Shown here: in pieces, positions 51,808 to 63,699 of the stretch
How the letters are laid out: the number at the start of each line of letters is the position of its first letter
Position numbering within the stretch: the first letter of the stretch is position 1
Origin: Carallia brachiata
Lineage: Eukaryota > Streptophyta > Magnoliopsida > Malpighiales > Rhizophoraceae
Assembly (NCBI GenBank): GCA_021464245.1
Contig: JADCRB010000016.1
Coordinates: 3,217,250 to 3,281,249, forward strand
Direction of reading: 5' to 3'
DNA: 64,000 nucleotides
Program-made: the position numbers and the translations under genes
The notes under the pieces: model-generated
Told to the model about the DNA's origin: nothing
Seen by the model: the letters and a program-made list of their open reading frames with translations, nothing else
Database searches by the model: none

Positions 51808-52509
51808 ATAGAACCAGCTGCAAAACCCCAAAACTAGGAAAAAATAGGTCACCAGGAACTTGATGGCAACCAAGTTTAGCGCAGCTGCAAATCTTGGAGG
51901 AGCACTTCCGCAACAATGGAGGTACTTGCCCTAATTCATCACAGGTCTCCCAACTTACTTCATGACTGTGGGTGTACAAAGTAGTCGGAACAAAAAGTAT
52001 GTATTTCTAGTTTCAGAGCCAGAGAATTAAGAAGAGAGCAACATAGTGAGTTGCTATTTATGCAACACAACATGTTTCTACCATTGCCGCTATTTCCATG
52101 GTAGATGTCACCAGTATTGATTCATCCTCAAATAAAGTTGTGGGTATAAGCTCCACCACTGCAATGGTCCCTCAAGGCTATTTGGACCAAAGCTATAACT
52201 TGCTGCAATACATATACTGGCTCCAGAGGTTTTACTCCTTATCATGTAGAGCTTCAAGCTCTGGCTAGGGATTCATCCCTTATGGGTACTTTAATTTGGG
52301 AGGAAACCTTGCACCAGGAAGTAGCTACTCTGACAAGACTCTCTCTTTTTTCAGTATGCCCTAGCGACATCAATCAGCAAGAAAGTTCCAATAATATCAA
52401 CGTCGCCAACCAGTTGAACGAGGACTCGATTGACTCGGAGCTACGCCTCGAGTCCCTTGAGGTTGGCCAATCAGGAAAAGTTGCAACAACTTTTGCAACA
52501 CGATATTAA
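51808..52509 (+). pseudogene. captured WOX gene, plus-strand copy between inverted junctions
   Basis: The start codon is changed to ATA (51808). The homeodomain is readable in one frame with stops: WQPSLAQLQILEEHFRNNGG, NSSQVSQLTS, then MYF-stop-FQ. The linker is open (SMVDVTSIDSSSNKV, MVPQGYLDQSYNLLQYIYW). The WUS-box reads KTLSFFSVCPSDIN and the EAR-like motif SIDSELRLESLEVGQ. The frame then runs on to 52509, because the usual stop is lost. ILEEHFRNNGG is identical to 34746-35408. Confidence 0.88.
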
Positions 52510-52727
52510 CTTTTGTAATACGTGTCAGTCGCTACCTCATTTGTCTGTTATAGTAGAAAGAGATGTAAAGGAGGACCCCATCTAATTCGACATATCCTTT
52601 TTTTTTTTTTTTTGACTTTTGCAAAAGCAAAAAAAGCAAAAAAAGTAGTTTTTTTGTGTATATATTTCCTGCATTCTCAAGTCACAAAACTTATACCTCA
52701 GCTCTTCTTTCTCTATGAAGAAAGAAA

Positions 52728-52829
52728 ATGGCTAGTCCCTGTTCTCTTTTTCTCAAGAAGTTGTTTAATGAAGAAGCTAGAGACACAAGCTTCAAAGAGA
52801 AAGAGTCGTTCTCTTCGAGGCATCCTTAA
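52728..52829 (+). pseudogene. conserved small frame, plus-strand copy
   Basis: MASPCSLFLKKLFNEEAR, then a frameshift and a stop at 52829. A TATATATTTCC box lies at about 52660, and the leader between them is the family one. The region is cut at about 52868 by an inverted LTR. Confidence 0.5.
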
Positions 52830-52867
52830 AAGCTCTCGAATTTCAGCATCTGATGCCATCGACGTCA

Positions 52868-53567
52868 TGGTCGATCTCTATGTGAATCCTCCGATCAATG
52901 CTCTTTTGTGATTTCGTCAAGGGCTATGTGAGCTTGGTCTTGAACGAAACAAAGAAATTCCACGGTTTGATCTTGAATATAATAAATTCCACTGAGGATC
53001 GAGTCTTGATCTCAGGCAGGTGTCTTAACTCCAGTGAGGGCCATAGAGGCTTGATCTTGATCGAACTTGCTTGACTCCACTAAGGACTGTAGGGGCCTGA
53101 TCTCAGATAGATATTTAATATTTTAATATTTTGAATTTTTGATCTAGTAGATCCACCTCAGTGGCGACCAAAGAGCATGCACCCAAAATATTAAAATTAT
53201 AAGTTTAGAGTGGGTACGTTTAATATTTTGATCTTTTGATTTGGAAGATCCACCTTAGTGGCGTCCAGAGGGCATACACCCAAAATACTAAATTTAAAAA
53301 TTAGATTCAGAAGAAGAGATGGGCCAAGGAGCTTGAAATGCTCTATTTTTGGGATGGTTTTCTTCCTCTGGATTGTCTTTTCCAAGCTCATAGCACTACC
53401 TATTTATAAGCTTTAAAATTCCACTGTGTCGACAACCGTAAATTTGCCAACAATGTAAGGTCATTGGTCAGTAGCCAACCTTTGAATTCTTGCATAGAAA
53501 TTGCACGCATCTGTAACTTCATGTGGGGCCATGATGACTTTTTTGTTGTTGTTTAGAAGCCCACTAA
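52868..53567 (-). repeat. LTR following the integrase break, minus strand
   Basis: U5 theme GATCCTCCGATCAATGC at the low end, 47-bp-type units (52980-53100), U3 with CTTATAAATAGG on the minus strand near 53400. The usual TGTAAAC start and polypurine tract are missing; instead broken integrase sequence abuts near 53567. Confidence 0.7.
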
Positions 53568-53903
53568 ATTGAGTCCCCAAGCTTCAATGGGCCAAGACGA
53601 AATGGTTAGATGTGGCAGCTCTAGTGGTTGATGTATGTAATTTGCACAAAACTAACAAGTTTCATAAGTTTTGGCAAATTCCTATTGCATCACGTACCAT
53701 AGTTGGCTAGCAGTACCTCATCCTTCTGAGTTTGAAGTGCAACTTGGGTCCTGATTGATGTCCACAACAAATGCCAGACTGTACTTTTTTGAGAGCTTGT
53801 TTTTTCTTTTCATTGCCTAAACAATGAAGGAATACTCCATCAAAAAACCTTCGATACAAAGTTTCTTTGAGACATATGAAGTAGGAAGCTCAGCGCTAAA
53901 TCC
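53567..53903 (-). pseudogene. integrase N-terminal fragment, minus-strand copy 4
   Basis: The minus strand carries a CLNNEKK/AFVVDINQD-like zinc region, a CKLHTSTTRAA segment and then sequence resembling the WGLDLV start of the core, after which LTR sequence begins. Core catalytic residues are absent. Confidence 0.55.
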
Positions 53904-54500
53904 CTATCTTATGACAACAATCTTCAGGTAGTTTGGACTCTGTGGCACAATCCACTTATGACATACAGCAACTACTGTGGTTTGGATTTTTAACTTTACA
54001 AGAGATATAGCCAAGTTAGCCAATGCGTTTGCCTGAGAGTTTTCTCGACAAGGAACATGTTCCAAGGTGATGCTTTCAAATTCATCCATCAGCTTTCTAG
54101 CGGGTCGATAGTAAGGTGCAAGGTCTTTTTTCTTCACGTCATATAACCTAGTAAGTTGATTGATAATGAGCTAAGAATCTCCGTGGACTTTTATTGTTGA
54201 AATCTTCATATCAAATTGTCATTTGGAGACCAATGATTAATGCTTGCTACTCTATGATATTATTTGAGCATAACTTGCTAAGGATAATACTATATGGTAG
54301 TATTTGTCTATGGGGAATGAAAAATACTATGTTGGCACTAGCACCATCATGCCTTGTTGGACCATCAAAAAAATATTTTCTACAGTGGCAATGTCTCAAT
54401 GTAAGAGACCTCTTCATTTAGAAGATCATCTGTAAACTCCCAATTAGACAGTGTAGGATGATCCACAGGGAAATCTGTTAGAGCTTGCCCTTTGACTACT
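53904..54500 (-). pseudogene. archaeal-type RNase H, minus-strand copy 4
   Basis: Position between RNase H and integrase as in 27000-27570. Readable pieces include FFDGPTRHDGASANIVF-like sequence near 54350, a VHGDS motif near 54190-54170, and the closing FESITLEHVPCRENSQANAL with ALANLAISLVK (54070-53990). Frameshifted. Confidence 0.7.
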
Positions 54501-54599
54501 TTTTGAGGCACAGACAATATCATAACTTTGTAGTATTATTACCCACTTAGCAAGTCATCTAAGAGGACTGTTCTAGACAAAATGTATTTGATAGGGTAG

Positions 54600-55640
54600 C
54601 TCTAGCAATGAGGTGAATCATGTGAGCTTGCTAATAGTGCTTCAAGTTATCAATGGTGAAGAAGAGCACTAGACATGTCTTTTCGATGGGCAAGTAGTTC
54701 AATTCTGGACCGTTTAATGTTCTACTCAGGTAGTATAAAGCAACTTCCTTCCCTTGTTCATTCTCCTGTGAAAATAGGGCTCCTAAAGATCTTTCTTGTG
54801 CTGCAACATAGAGAATCAATGGCTTCCCTTGAATTGGAGCACCTTAGACTGGTGGATTTAAAGGTAATTCTTTATGCTTTCGAAGGCTTTGCTACAAGCT
54901 TTTCCCACTCGAAGTTGACATCCTTTTTTATAAATCGATAGAAAGTTTGACACCTTCCAGCTTAGTTGGAAATGAAACGACGAATTTAGGCCAATTTTCC
55001 TTGTAGACTTTGCAACTCGAGAAGGTTTTTAGGTTCAGGCACATTTTGAATTGCCTTAACTTTTGATTGACCAACTTCGATGCCATAATGGCGCGCCTCA
55101 AATCTAAAGAACTTTCCTGATGTAATGCCAAATGCATACTTGAGAAGGTTCATCTTGAGTCAGTGTTTGCAAAGTCTTTCAAACACCACTTTGAGGTCCT
55201 CCAGATGATCTTTGTGCTTCTTAGTCTTTACCACCAGGTCATTGACACGACATTCTACTATTTTGTGATAAGTGGCGCTAGCATTCTTTAGCCTAAATGG
55301 CATGACTTTGTAGTAGTATATTCCTTTTGGTATGCAGAATGCCATCAACTCCTTATCTTTGGGTGCTGTCCTGATCTGCTTATAGCCTGAAGAACCATCC
55401 ATGAAGGATAATGCCTCATGGCTAGCGGTTGCATCGATTGTGATTTCTGTTATGGGTAATGAAAAGTCATCTTTTGGGCAGGCTCAATTAAAGTCTCTAA
55501 AGTCGACATAAACCCTTAGCTGCCCATTTTTCTTTTTCATTGGGAGTATATTTGCTATCCATGTTGGGTAGGTAATTTCTCGGATGAGGCTAGCATTGAT
55601 TAAGTTTTTGACTTCTTCCTCAATTTGTGGAATAAGCTCC
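54600..55640 (-). pseudogene. pol: reverse transcriptase and first RNase H, minus-strand copy 4
   Basis: MDGSSGYKQIRTAPKDKELM and VMPFRLKNASATY are followed by a deletion of about a dozen codons and then ECRVNDLVVKTKKHKDHLED. The catalytic box therefore reads RVND, with the first Asp replaced by Asn as in the long copy. RNase H: ILYVAAQERSLGALFSQENE and LNYLPIEKTCLVLFF (54819-54631). Confidence 0.85.
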
Positions 55641-56480
55641 GGGAAGAACCCTCGTTGTGGTTGCTTGACTGGATGGACACCCTTCTTTACTGCTAGACGG
55701 GTGCATCACGATCTTCGAGTTGAGTCAAGGCATTTTATTATAACTCTATGCGAATACATCTTTGTATTGACTTAATGCCTGGATCTATTCTTGATCCTCT
55801 TTTGGTGTGAGTAAGGTACACGTGAATGTAGGTCGAGGATCTTCTGGGGAACCAAGATTGACTTCCTTGGGTTCACCAACGTTGGCTTGGCCACCATCTT
55901 CGGGTTCTGGAGGAGCCACTTTTATTTCACCATCTAATGAATTAGACTCAGCCTCCTCACTAATTATGACGTGAAATGTAGAGGACTTGACTTCCTCTTC
56001 TTCATTTGATAGGATTGTCTTCAAGTCAGGCCTCTCTTGTTTGTTTATAACAGTGATGGCACGTGCATCAACTGATCAATTTTGACTTTTCAATGTGATC
56101 TGCACAAGCGACTTCTCTTGATAGCCTAGACTGGGCTGAGACTTTGAAGATTGAACAGTGGTGCCATGTGTGCATTCAGTTGGCAGTGTGCCCATTATGT
56201 TTGAGTTTGAGAAGTCATAGCCTGCCTTAGTAAGAAACCTGTATGCATTAGGATCAAATCCTTCATTTGCTTTTTTCTCTAAAAGTGAGTCGCATGCAAT
56301 TGCCCCCATGAGTGGTCTAACAAAACCTTTTAGTGGTTTGAGGCCAAGATTGGGTCAATCTTCGGTATGTGTAGGGTATGAGTTTCCTTCAAACTGTGAC
56401 GCTCTTTTGTCTTGGGTACTGTATCCTTCATTTTGTTTGAGATCAGCACAATAAGAGAACGAAGGCTAACTTTCTTGACA
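55640..56480 (-). pseudogene. linker between protease and reverse transcriptase, minus-strand copy 4
   Basis: Family segments GFDPNAYRFLTKAGYDFSN (about 56255-56200) and an acidic stretch (NEEEEVKSSTFHVIISEEAES, near 56000-55940). It carries one unit of the block duplicated at 25430-25567 in the long copy. Confidence 0.7.
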
Positions 56481-56559
56481 CTGCGACTTTAGCACATAGC
56501 GTAAGATTGGAGTAGAACTCAAAGATGAGGTCTCATGTGAGCAAAGCTCAACAGTCTGT

Positions 56560-57230
56560 CACAGCTTTTTGTCTTTTAGAGTCTGAGAGTGAGCATTGGG
56601 AGAGTCTTTGGTAATTTCAACCTTTTCAAATCACCTCCAATCGAGGAAATTTTTGAAGGAATGATTGTAGGGTTGTCTAAGTTGGTGTAAAAGATTGCAT
56701 CTACTAAATGTGATTTAGCATCATCAAACAACTTTAAATCAACATTGACTTTTTTAATGCCATCCTTGTAGTACTTGAAGCATTGATGCAAACATGAAAG
56801 CACAACTCCATTTCTATGAATCCATGGATGACCTAGTAGCATTTTGTATGCGGTACGTGCATCGATCACATGGAACATAATGCTAGAAGTGAATCACTGA
56901 TGGTCAAATCCATGTGAATCATTCCAATTGCTTTTTGTCCTCCTTGATTGAAGCCACAAATCATCAATTGGCATTTTGATAATTCATCAATGCTGATGCC
57001 AAGCTCCTTCATGGTTGATTTTGGAATGATATTGACTACTGAGACATCGTCAATAAGGATGCGATGAATCTTCTACTCTTTTAAGTACCCTGACACATAG
57101 AGTGGTCGATTGTGGGGCTTGAAACCTAACAAAAGAGTCTCATATGAGAATGAGATAGTAGAGTAGCATGTGATGTGATTTTGGGCCAGATCATCTATTG
57201 AATTGGAATCACTTGAAGGTAGAGATTCTG
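56560..57230 (-). pseudogene. pro: protease region, minus-strand copy 4
   Basis: The active-site segment reads RILIDDVSVVNIIPKSTMKEL near 57060-57000: the Gly after Asp in the DDGSA motif is Val. Downstream FHVIDARTAYKMLLGHPWIHRNG (56880-56800) is well kept. A stop lies near 57075. Confidence 0.8.
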
Positions 57231-57249
57231 TTGAGGTATGAAGAGCCTT

Positions 57250-58088
57250 GTTGACTTGGTTCCACTAGACTTCGGATGATTGCAACACCAAAAGCATTTG
57301 AGGGTCAACGAGAAGGTTGCGAAGAGCTTTAGATACCTTCTTTATTGTCGACTTTTTGTCGTCGCATTGTTCCTCTTTGTAGTGTGACGCTTCTTTTGAT
57401 GGACTTGAAGAGATAGTGGTTTGGTTGGCCGAGGTTACATTTTTTTTGTCCAAAATGATTTTATTTTGGCTTTTGAGTTTCATGATCAGTTCTTTCAAGA
57501 TGAAACATTTCTCGGTTGGATGCCTGACTATGTAGTGATATTTGCAGAATTTCGAATCACTGATCTGATCCTTCTCATTGGGCCACTTGGACTCCGGGAG
57601 TTTGATCAGCTTCGCTTCCAAAAATTGGTTAAGAATGTTTGGGATGTCAAAGTCGGGAAATGGATATTTCTTCTGCTCCAATTCTTGCTACGTCACCTTT
57701 CCCCTTTCTTATTGTTTTAGTGGATTTGTTGGTACTGGAGGGCTCGCTTTTGCTTTAGCTTCCACCTTTATTGGTGAAGCGTCAACAGTCATCACTTCCT
57801 TACCTTTTCCCGATTTGTTAGACTTCTTAACTTCCTTTCTACCCCTATGCTGGTCCAGTTGGATGGGAACCATGCCCCAGAAGTCTGGATGCTTATCTCA
57901 TGTCATCCGTTGTAGTCACCAGTTCTTCTAAACTTCGAGGTTTGATGCCCTACAAGATGTATAACAACTCTTAGTGTATCCCTTGAATGCACATTTTTAC
58001 AACAAAGGTTTCAGTTAGACGATCTTTGCAATCTAGACTGAGAGGGTGCCATCTATTTGTGTTTTTAACAATAGGCTCTTCATTCCTT
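57250..58088 (-). pseudogene. gag: gag, minus-strand copy 4
   Basis: Gag C-terminal half: PFPDFDIPNILNQFLEAKLI, the zinc-finger-like FCKYHYIVRHPTEKCFILKE (about 57560-57500), and KALRNLLVDPQMLLVLQS. The upstream core (CIQGIH, THDMR) is frameshifted. The N-terminus is replaced at 58088 by an LTR fragment. Confidence 0.82.
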
Positions 58089-58089
58089 T

Positions 58090-58515
58090 GTTTGACTCCG
58101 ATGAGGGCCGTAGGAGCTTAATCTTAGACAGACTGGCTTGACTTCACTAAGGCCTTTATGGGCTTGATCTCGAACAAACTGATTTGACTCCACTAAGGGC
58201 CACAAGAGGCTTAGTCTCAAACGGATATTTAATATTTTAATATCTTCGGCTTTTGATCTGGCAAACCCAACTCAGTGGTAACCAAAGAGCATGCACCCAA
58301 AATACTTAAATTATAATTTTTAAAAGGGAGAGGGGAGAAGGCCTTCTGAAGCCTTTTTTTGTTTTATTTTTTTTGTTCCCTTCGTTCTGTGAACCAAGGA
58401 AAAGGACAAATGTCCATTTCCTTTGTTCAAGGTCAGCATTGCCGACTTTGAAAACTTTTCCTTTTTTTTTTCTCTGGCCAACTGCTGGACTTTTGACTTT
58501 TTATTTTGTGTTTAC
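58090..58515 (-). repeat. LTR fragment between minus-strand copies 4 and 5
   Basis: Starts at 58515 (TGTAAAC on the minus strand) next to a polypurine tract (58517-58530). Contains GGCAGTGCTGAC-type U3 sequence (plus-strand CAGCATTGCCGACTTTGAAAAC) and the 47-bp-type units, then fuses to gag at about 58088. The second half of the LTR and the primer site are gone. Confidence 0.75.
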
Positions 58516-58639
58516 AAATGCCCCCACTCAAGGCTTGGTGAGGAACAACCTTAGGACGTGATCCAAACCGAGTCTTGAAGGGAGTGGGTTGAACTTCATC
58601 GACCATGACATCAATGGCATGGTTGGAACTTATTCGATC

Positions 58640-58778
58640 ATGACATCGATGGCATCATAGGCTGATATTCAAGGGCTTTTAACGATCCCTCGAAGAGAAT
58701 TACTCTTTCTCTTTCTAGCTTGTGTGGCTCTAGCTTCTTCATAAAGAGCTTCCTGGAAAAGAAAGCACAGGGACTAGC
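58640..58778 (-). pseudogene. conserved small frame relic, minus-strand copy 5
   Basis: The start ATG is changed to ATT. After it SPCAFFSRKLFM and the basic block are readable with frame changes. A TATATATTTCC box lies near 58850. Confidence 0.45.
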
Positions 58779-58979
58779 AATCTTCTTTCTTCAAAGAGAA
58801 AGAAGAGCAAAGGTATGAGTTCTGTGACTTGAGAATTCAGGAAATATATACACAATAAAAACTGCTTTTTTTTGCCTTTTTTTTTGTTTTTTTACAAAAG
58901 CTAAAAAAAAGAGGATATGTCGAACCAGATGGGGTCCTCCTTTACATCACCTTTTGCTATAAGAGACAAATGAGGCAGC

Positions 58980-59704
58980 GACTGATGCTTATTACAAAAG
59001 TTAATACCATGTTGTAAAAGTTGTTGCACCTTATCCTTATCGTTGACCTTATGGTGCTCGAGGCGTAACTCCAAGTCAATTGAGTCTTCGTTAAGCAGGT
59101 ATGTGACGTTAACGTTATTGAAATTTTCTTACCGATTGACGTCATCGGGGTGTACTGAAAAAAGAGACAGAGTCTCGTTAGAGTAGCTTTCTCTTGGTGT
59201 AACATTTCTTTCTGGATAGAAGTACCCATAAGGGATGTATCCCTGGATGGAGCTTGAACCTCTGTATGATAAGGAGTATAACATCTAAAACTAGTATGTG
59301 TATTGCAGTAGGCTATAACTTTGGCCAAAATAGCCTTGAGGGACCATTGCGGTGGTGGAGCTCGGGCTCATAACTTCATTTGAGGACAAATAAATACTAG
59401 TAAGATCTACCATAGGAACAGCTGCGAGGGTGGGAACAAGTGATGCTGTAGAAATAGCAGCTCTCTGTGTTGCTCTCTCCTTACTTCTCTAGTTCTAAAA
59501 CCAGAAATACACATTTCCTATTTTGATTGCTTAGTACAACTATAGTTGTGAAGCAAGTCGGGAGATCTGTGATGAACTAGGATAAGTACCTCCATTGTTG
59601 TGGAAGTACTCCTCCAAGATTTGCAATTACGCCAGATTTGGTTGCCATCAAGTGCGTGGTGACCTATTCTTTCCTTGGTCTTGAGGCTCTGCAACTGGTT
59701 TCAT
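58980..59704 (-). pseudogene. captured WOX gene, minus-strand copy 5
   Basis: Start at 59704. The homeodomain keeps LQILEEYFHNNGG, PSSSQISRLAS with stops in the third helix. The C-terminal half reads GYIPYGYFYPERNV, ESYSNETLSLFSVHPDDVN (WUS-box) and NEDSIDLELRLEHHKVN (EAR-like LELRL). The usual stop is changed, so the frame would extend further, to about 58900. The motif spacing equals that at 34746-35408. Confidence 0.88.
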
Positions 59705-59809
59705 ATTTATTGTTGGAAGGGTGCAAAAGCTTGAGATGCGCTAAAAACGTGTAAAGGTTGAGACTGGAATAATGATTCAGGTTCAAACCCTCAATCATTT
59801 TTTTTAAAC

Positions 59810-60555
59810 TTTTTTAACTATTCACAATTTATACTCATACAGATCAGGAGTTTTGGACTAGGTTTTGATTTTTGGTTTTTGGACCATTTATAGTTTATAC
59901 TCATGTGGGCCAAGATTCTTATTTTGCTATTATTGTCTTGTCTTTTATACTCTTGTGGGCAAGGAGTATGTTTTACTTTTGCCATCTCGCCTTTTATACT
60001 CGTGCGGGTAAGGAGTATGCTTTTATTGTTGTTGTTGTTTCGCCTTTTATACTCGTACAGGCAAGGAGTCTGGCTTTGTTGTGTTGTTGTCTTGCCTTTA
60101 TACTCTTCTCGGCAAGGAGTATGCTTTGCTGTTGCCGTCATGCCTTTTATACTTTTATGGGCAAGGAGTTTGCTTTGCTATTGTTGTCTCGTCTTTTATA
60201 CTTATCTAGGCAAGGAGCATGATTTGTTGTTGTCGTCTTGCCTTTTATACTCATGTAGGCAAGAAGTATGCTTTGCAGTTGCTACCTCGCCTTTTATACT
60301 CTTGTGGGTAAGGAGTATTTTTTTGTCGTTGTTCTCTCTTGCCTTTTATACTCGTGCGGGTAAAGAGTATACTTTTGTTGTTGCACTTTTTGCCTTTTAT
60401 ACTCTTGCGAGCAAGGAGTCTGCCTTTATTGTTGTTGCCATCTCATTTTTTATACTCGTGCGGGCTAAGAGTCTGCTTTTGTTGTCAAACTTTTCACCTT
60501 TTATACTTGTGTGAAGCAGGAGTCTAAATTTATTGCTGAGTTGTTCGCCTTTTAT
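59810..60555 (-). repeat. TATA-containing tandem array, minus-strand copy 5
   Basis: About 14 units of GCCTTTTATACTCGTGCGGG type on the plus strand, each about 50 bp. It stops at 60555, where LTR sequence of the opposite strand begins. Confidence 0.92.
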
Positions 60556-60654
60556 AAGTAAAAATAAGTTTACAAAACTTTGGTCTCTTATCTCCTCTTC
60601 TCGTTTAGTATTTTTTTCATATGCTCTTTGGACACTACTAAGGTGGATCTTCGA
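60556..60654 (+). repeat. plus-strand LTR fragment at an inverted junction
   Basis: About 100 bp whose order (AAATAAGTTTACAAAAC..., TATGCTCTTTGGACACTACT, AAGGTGGATCTTC) is the reverse complement of 61145-61245. The next base on starts the minus-strand LTR end, so two LTR pieces face each other. Confidence 0.75.
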
Positions 60655-61523
60655 AACTGTAAATTTTGAGCCTCAAATAATTAGGTTTCGAAAATACAAT
60701 TACAAATTACAAATAAGAATTTTAAATTCTTGTGGGGTCGATCTTTGTGTAGATCCTCCGATTAATACTCCTTTGTATTTTAGTCAAGGGGTACATGAAT
60801 TTAATCTTGAACGAAAGAGAATAAATCCCGTTAAGGCAAAGGCTTGATCTTAGGTGGATGTCTTAACTCTGGTGAGGGCCGTAGAGGCTTGATCTCGATC
60901 GGAATGGCTTGACTCTGATGAGGGCCATAGGGATCTGATCTCAAGTAGACTGGTTTGACTCTAGCGAGGGCCGTAGGAGCTTGATCCCAGACGGACTGGG
61001 TTGACTCCTCTGAGGGCCGTAGGGGCTTGATCTCTGACGAATATTTAATATTTTAAGTTTTTGATTTGGTAGATCCAACTCAGTGGCAACTAGAGAGCAT
61101 ACACCCAAAATATTAAGATTATAAGTAGGTAGGTTTAGTATTTTGGACTTTTGATCTGGAAGATCCACCTCAGTGGCGTCCAAAGAGCATACGCAAAAAT
61201 TACTAAATGGGAAGAGAAGATAACAGAGTAAAGTTTTGTAAACATATTTTTTCTTTCTTCGGTGTGCACTTCAAGGTTTAGTTTATTGCCTATATTCATT
61301 GCCTATTTATGGGCAATGAACCAAGGAAGAAGACAAATTCCTCTTCTTTCTTTTTATCGTCTTCACATGGGGGCCATGTGTTTATTTTTTTCTGCTGGCC
61401 AACCTCGAACAATGCACAACACCAACCAAACATTAATTGGTGTAAGTTGGCAATTGGCTAGCAAAGTCATGCCAATTGCTGACCACTCATTTTCTTTTTT
61501 TTTTCTTTTTTTTTATGTTTACA
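60655..61523 (-). repeat. 3' LTR of minus-strand copy 6
   Basis: 869 bp from TGTAAAC (61523) after the polypurine tract (61525-61540) to the family end at about 60655. 47-bp-type units lie at 60840-61040. A TATA-like CCTATTTAT theme on the plus strand near 61300 marks U3. Confidence 0.82.
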
Positions 61524-61869
61524 AATGCCCCCACTTCAAGGCTTGGTGAGGCGGAACTTTGGAATGTGATCCGAACCGAGTCTTGAAGTCCATCTTAAAG
61601 CTTGAGATGTCTTGAAAAACATTGAACTTGAAGCATTTAGGTCTGACTAGTCCAACTGATGTTGAATTTGAAAGCTCACAAAGGATATTTTGTAGAACTC
61701 GAAGTTCCATGGTTTTGGTGAGCATGGTCCAATAAACAGAGAACTTGAACCACATCTTGGAAAATGTCTAGTACCATAGAACTTCAAGGCCAACACATAG
61801 AGAGACAAGTTGTAGTTATCACTCCTCTCCCTGTCATGACATAAGGAGAGTAGTTGGAACTTCCCCAAC

Positions 61870-62108
61870 TGTCATCATATCCACGAGTCCATAAGGGTGC
61901 TCACAACTTCTTTGAACGTTGTGATAGATTGGAACTAAGGAGAGTGGTTGGAACTTCGTCGACCATGGCATCGATGGCATCAGAGGTTGAGATTTAAGGG
62001 CTTTTAAGGATCCCTCCAAAAGAACGACTCTTTTTCGTTCTAACTTGTGTGTCTCCAGCTTCTTTATTAGAGAATTTCTTGCAAAATGAAAGTATAGGGA
62101 CTAGTCAT
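61870..62108 (-). pseudogene. conserved small frame relic, minus-strand copy 6
   Basis: Opens MTSPYTFILQEIL and hits stops. The later basic block and DAIDAMVDEVPTTLL-type segment near 61990-61930 are recognisable. A TATATATTCCC-type box lies near 62170. Confidence 0.45.
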
Positions 62109-62361
62109 CTTCTCTTTTTAGAGAGACAGAAGAGTTGAGGGGTGAGTTCTGTGACTTGAGAATGTAGGGAATATATAAAGAATAGAAACCACTTTTTATT
62201 TTTTTGCAAAAGTCAGAAAAAAATACTGAATCAGATGGGGTCCTTCTTTGTGTTTCCTTCTACCATAAGGGACAAATGAGGCTGCGTGTTGCACAAGTCA
62301 AGGTAATAACATGTGCCGCAAAAGTTGTTGCACCTTTTCTTTCTCGGCCGACCTCGCAAGG

Positions 62362-62993
62362 CTAGTGGTGTAGCTCCAAGTCTATTGAGTACTCGTTCGG
62401 CAGGCTAGTGACGTCGACGTTGCTGTAACTTTCTTTCTGATTGAGGTCACTAGGGTGTACTAGGAAGAGAGACAGAGTCTCATCAGAGTAGATTCCTCCT
62501 AGTGCAAGGTTCCTTCTTAGATTGAAGTACCCATAGGGATGAATCCATGGCTGGAGCTTGAGGCTCTGTATGATAAGGAGTAAAACCTCCAGAACTAGTA
62601 TTTGTATTGCAACAGGATATAGCTTTGTTTGAAATATCCTTGAGGAACCATTGCAGTGGTGAGTTTGGACTCGTAACTTCATTTGGGGATGAAGCAATAT
62701 TGGTGAGATCTATCATAGGAACAGTTGCGGTGGTAAAAACAGGCTGTGCTGCAGAAATAGCAGCTCTATGTGTTGCCCTCTCCTTACTTCTCCTGTTCTA
62801 AAATCAGAAAGACACATCTCATTTTGACTACTTCGTACAGCCACAGTCGTGAAGCAAGTTGGAAGAGCTGTGATGAATTATGACAAATAAATCCATTGTT
62901 GCAGAAGTGCTCCTCCAAGATTTACAATTGCGCTGGGCTTGGTTGCCATCTGGTCTGTGGTACCCTATCCTTTCCTTGGTCCTAAGGTCTCAT
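62362..62993 (-). pseudogene. captured WOX gene, minus-strand copy 6
   Basis: Start at 62993, stop at 62362. The homeodomain spans about 62950-62760 and is damaged. The linker reads TIPMIDLTNIASSPNEV with a frameshift behind it. The C-terminus is clear: IHPYGYFNLRRNLALGG, SDETLSLFLVHPSDLN (WUS-box) and NEYSIDLELHH, where the EAR-like motif is shortened to LEL by a premature stop. Confidence 0.85.
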
Positions 62994-63099
62994 CTTTCTT
63001 GCTAAAATGGAGCAAAAGCTTGACATGTAGTAAGGACGAGTAAAAGGTTGAGGCTGGAATATTGATTCAGATAAAAACTTTCAATCGTTTTTATCCTTT

Positions 63100-63690
63100 G
63101 GGTCGTTAACAGTTTATACTCATGCGGGCTAGTAGTTTTGGACTAGGTTTTGATTTTCTTGTGCCGTTCATAGTTTATACTTATGTGGGCCAAGAGTTTT
63201 ATGTTGTTGTTGCCGTCTCGCCCTTTATACTCTTGCGGGTAAGGAGTATGCTTTTATTGTTGTTGTTTCTCGCCTTTTGTACTCATACGAGCAAAGATTA
63301 TAATTTTGCTGTTGTTGCCGTCTTGCCTTTTATACTTGTGTGGGTAAAGAGTTTGCTTTTGTTGCTTTTGCCATCTCACCTTTTATACTTGTGTGGGTTA
63401 GGAGTATGCTTTTGTTGTTGTTGCTGTTTTGCCTTTTATACTTGTGCGGTTAAAGAGTCTACTTTGTTGTTACTATCTCGCAAGGAATCTAGCTTTGTTA
63501 TTATTGCCATCTCGATTTTATACTCGTGCGGGCAAGGAGTATGTTTTGCTGTTGCCGTCTCGCTTTTATACATGTGTAGGCTAGGAGTATGCTTTTGTTG
63601 TTGCTGCTGTCTCATCTTTTATACTGTGCAAAGCAGGAGTCTGATTTTATTTCTGAGCTTTTTACATTTATAGTCATGCGAGGCAAGAGT
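63100..63690 (-). repeat. TATA-containing tandem array, minus-strand copy 6
   Basis: About 11 units with GCCTTTTATACTTGTG-type motifs on the plus strand. Confidence 0.9.
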
Positions 63691-63699
63691 TTGGGATCG

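Larger units (their letters stand above)
53567..58515 (-). mobile_element. minus-strand Tat gag-pol copy (copy 4)
   Basis: From high to low: LTR fragment (58515-58090), gag core to C-terminus (58088-57250), protease, linker, reverse transcriptase, RNase H, archaeal-type RNase H, and integrase N-terminal part, ending at an LTR (53567-52868). The integrase core, spacer, array and WOX gene are deleted. It is the second pol copy of the family in the window. Confidence 0.87.
58531..60555 (-). mobile_element. minus-strand copy 5: 3' region with WOX and TATA array
   Basis: From high to low: TATA array (60555-59810), WOX (59704-58980), small-frame relic (58778-58640) and a shortened 3' untranslated stretch to the polypurine tract at 58517. 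Nothing of gag or pol precedes the array; it begins at a strand-switch junction at 60555. Confidence 0.8.
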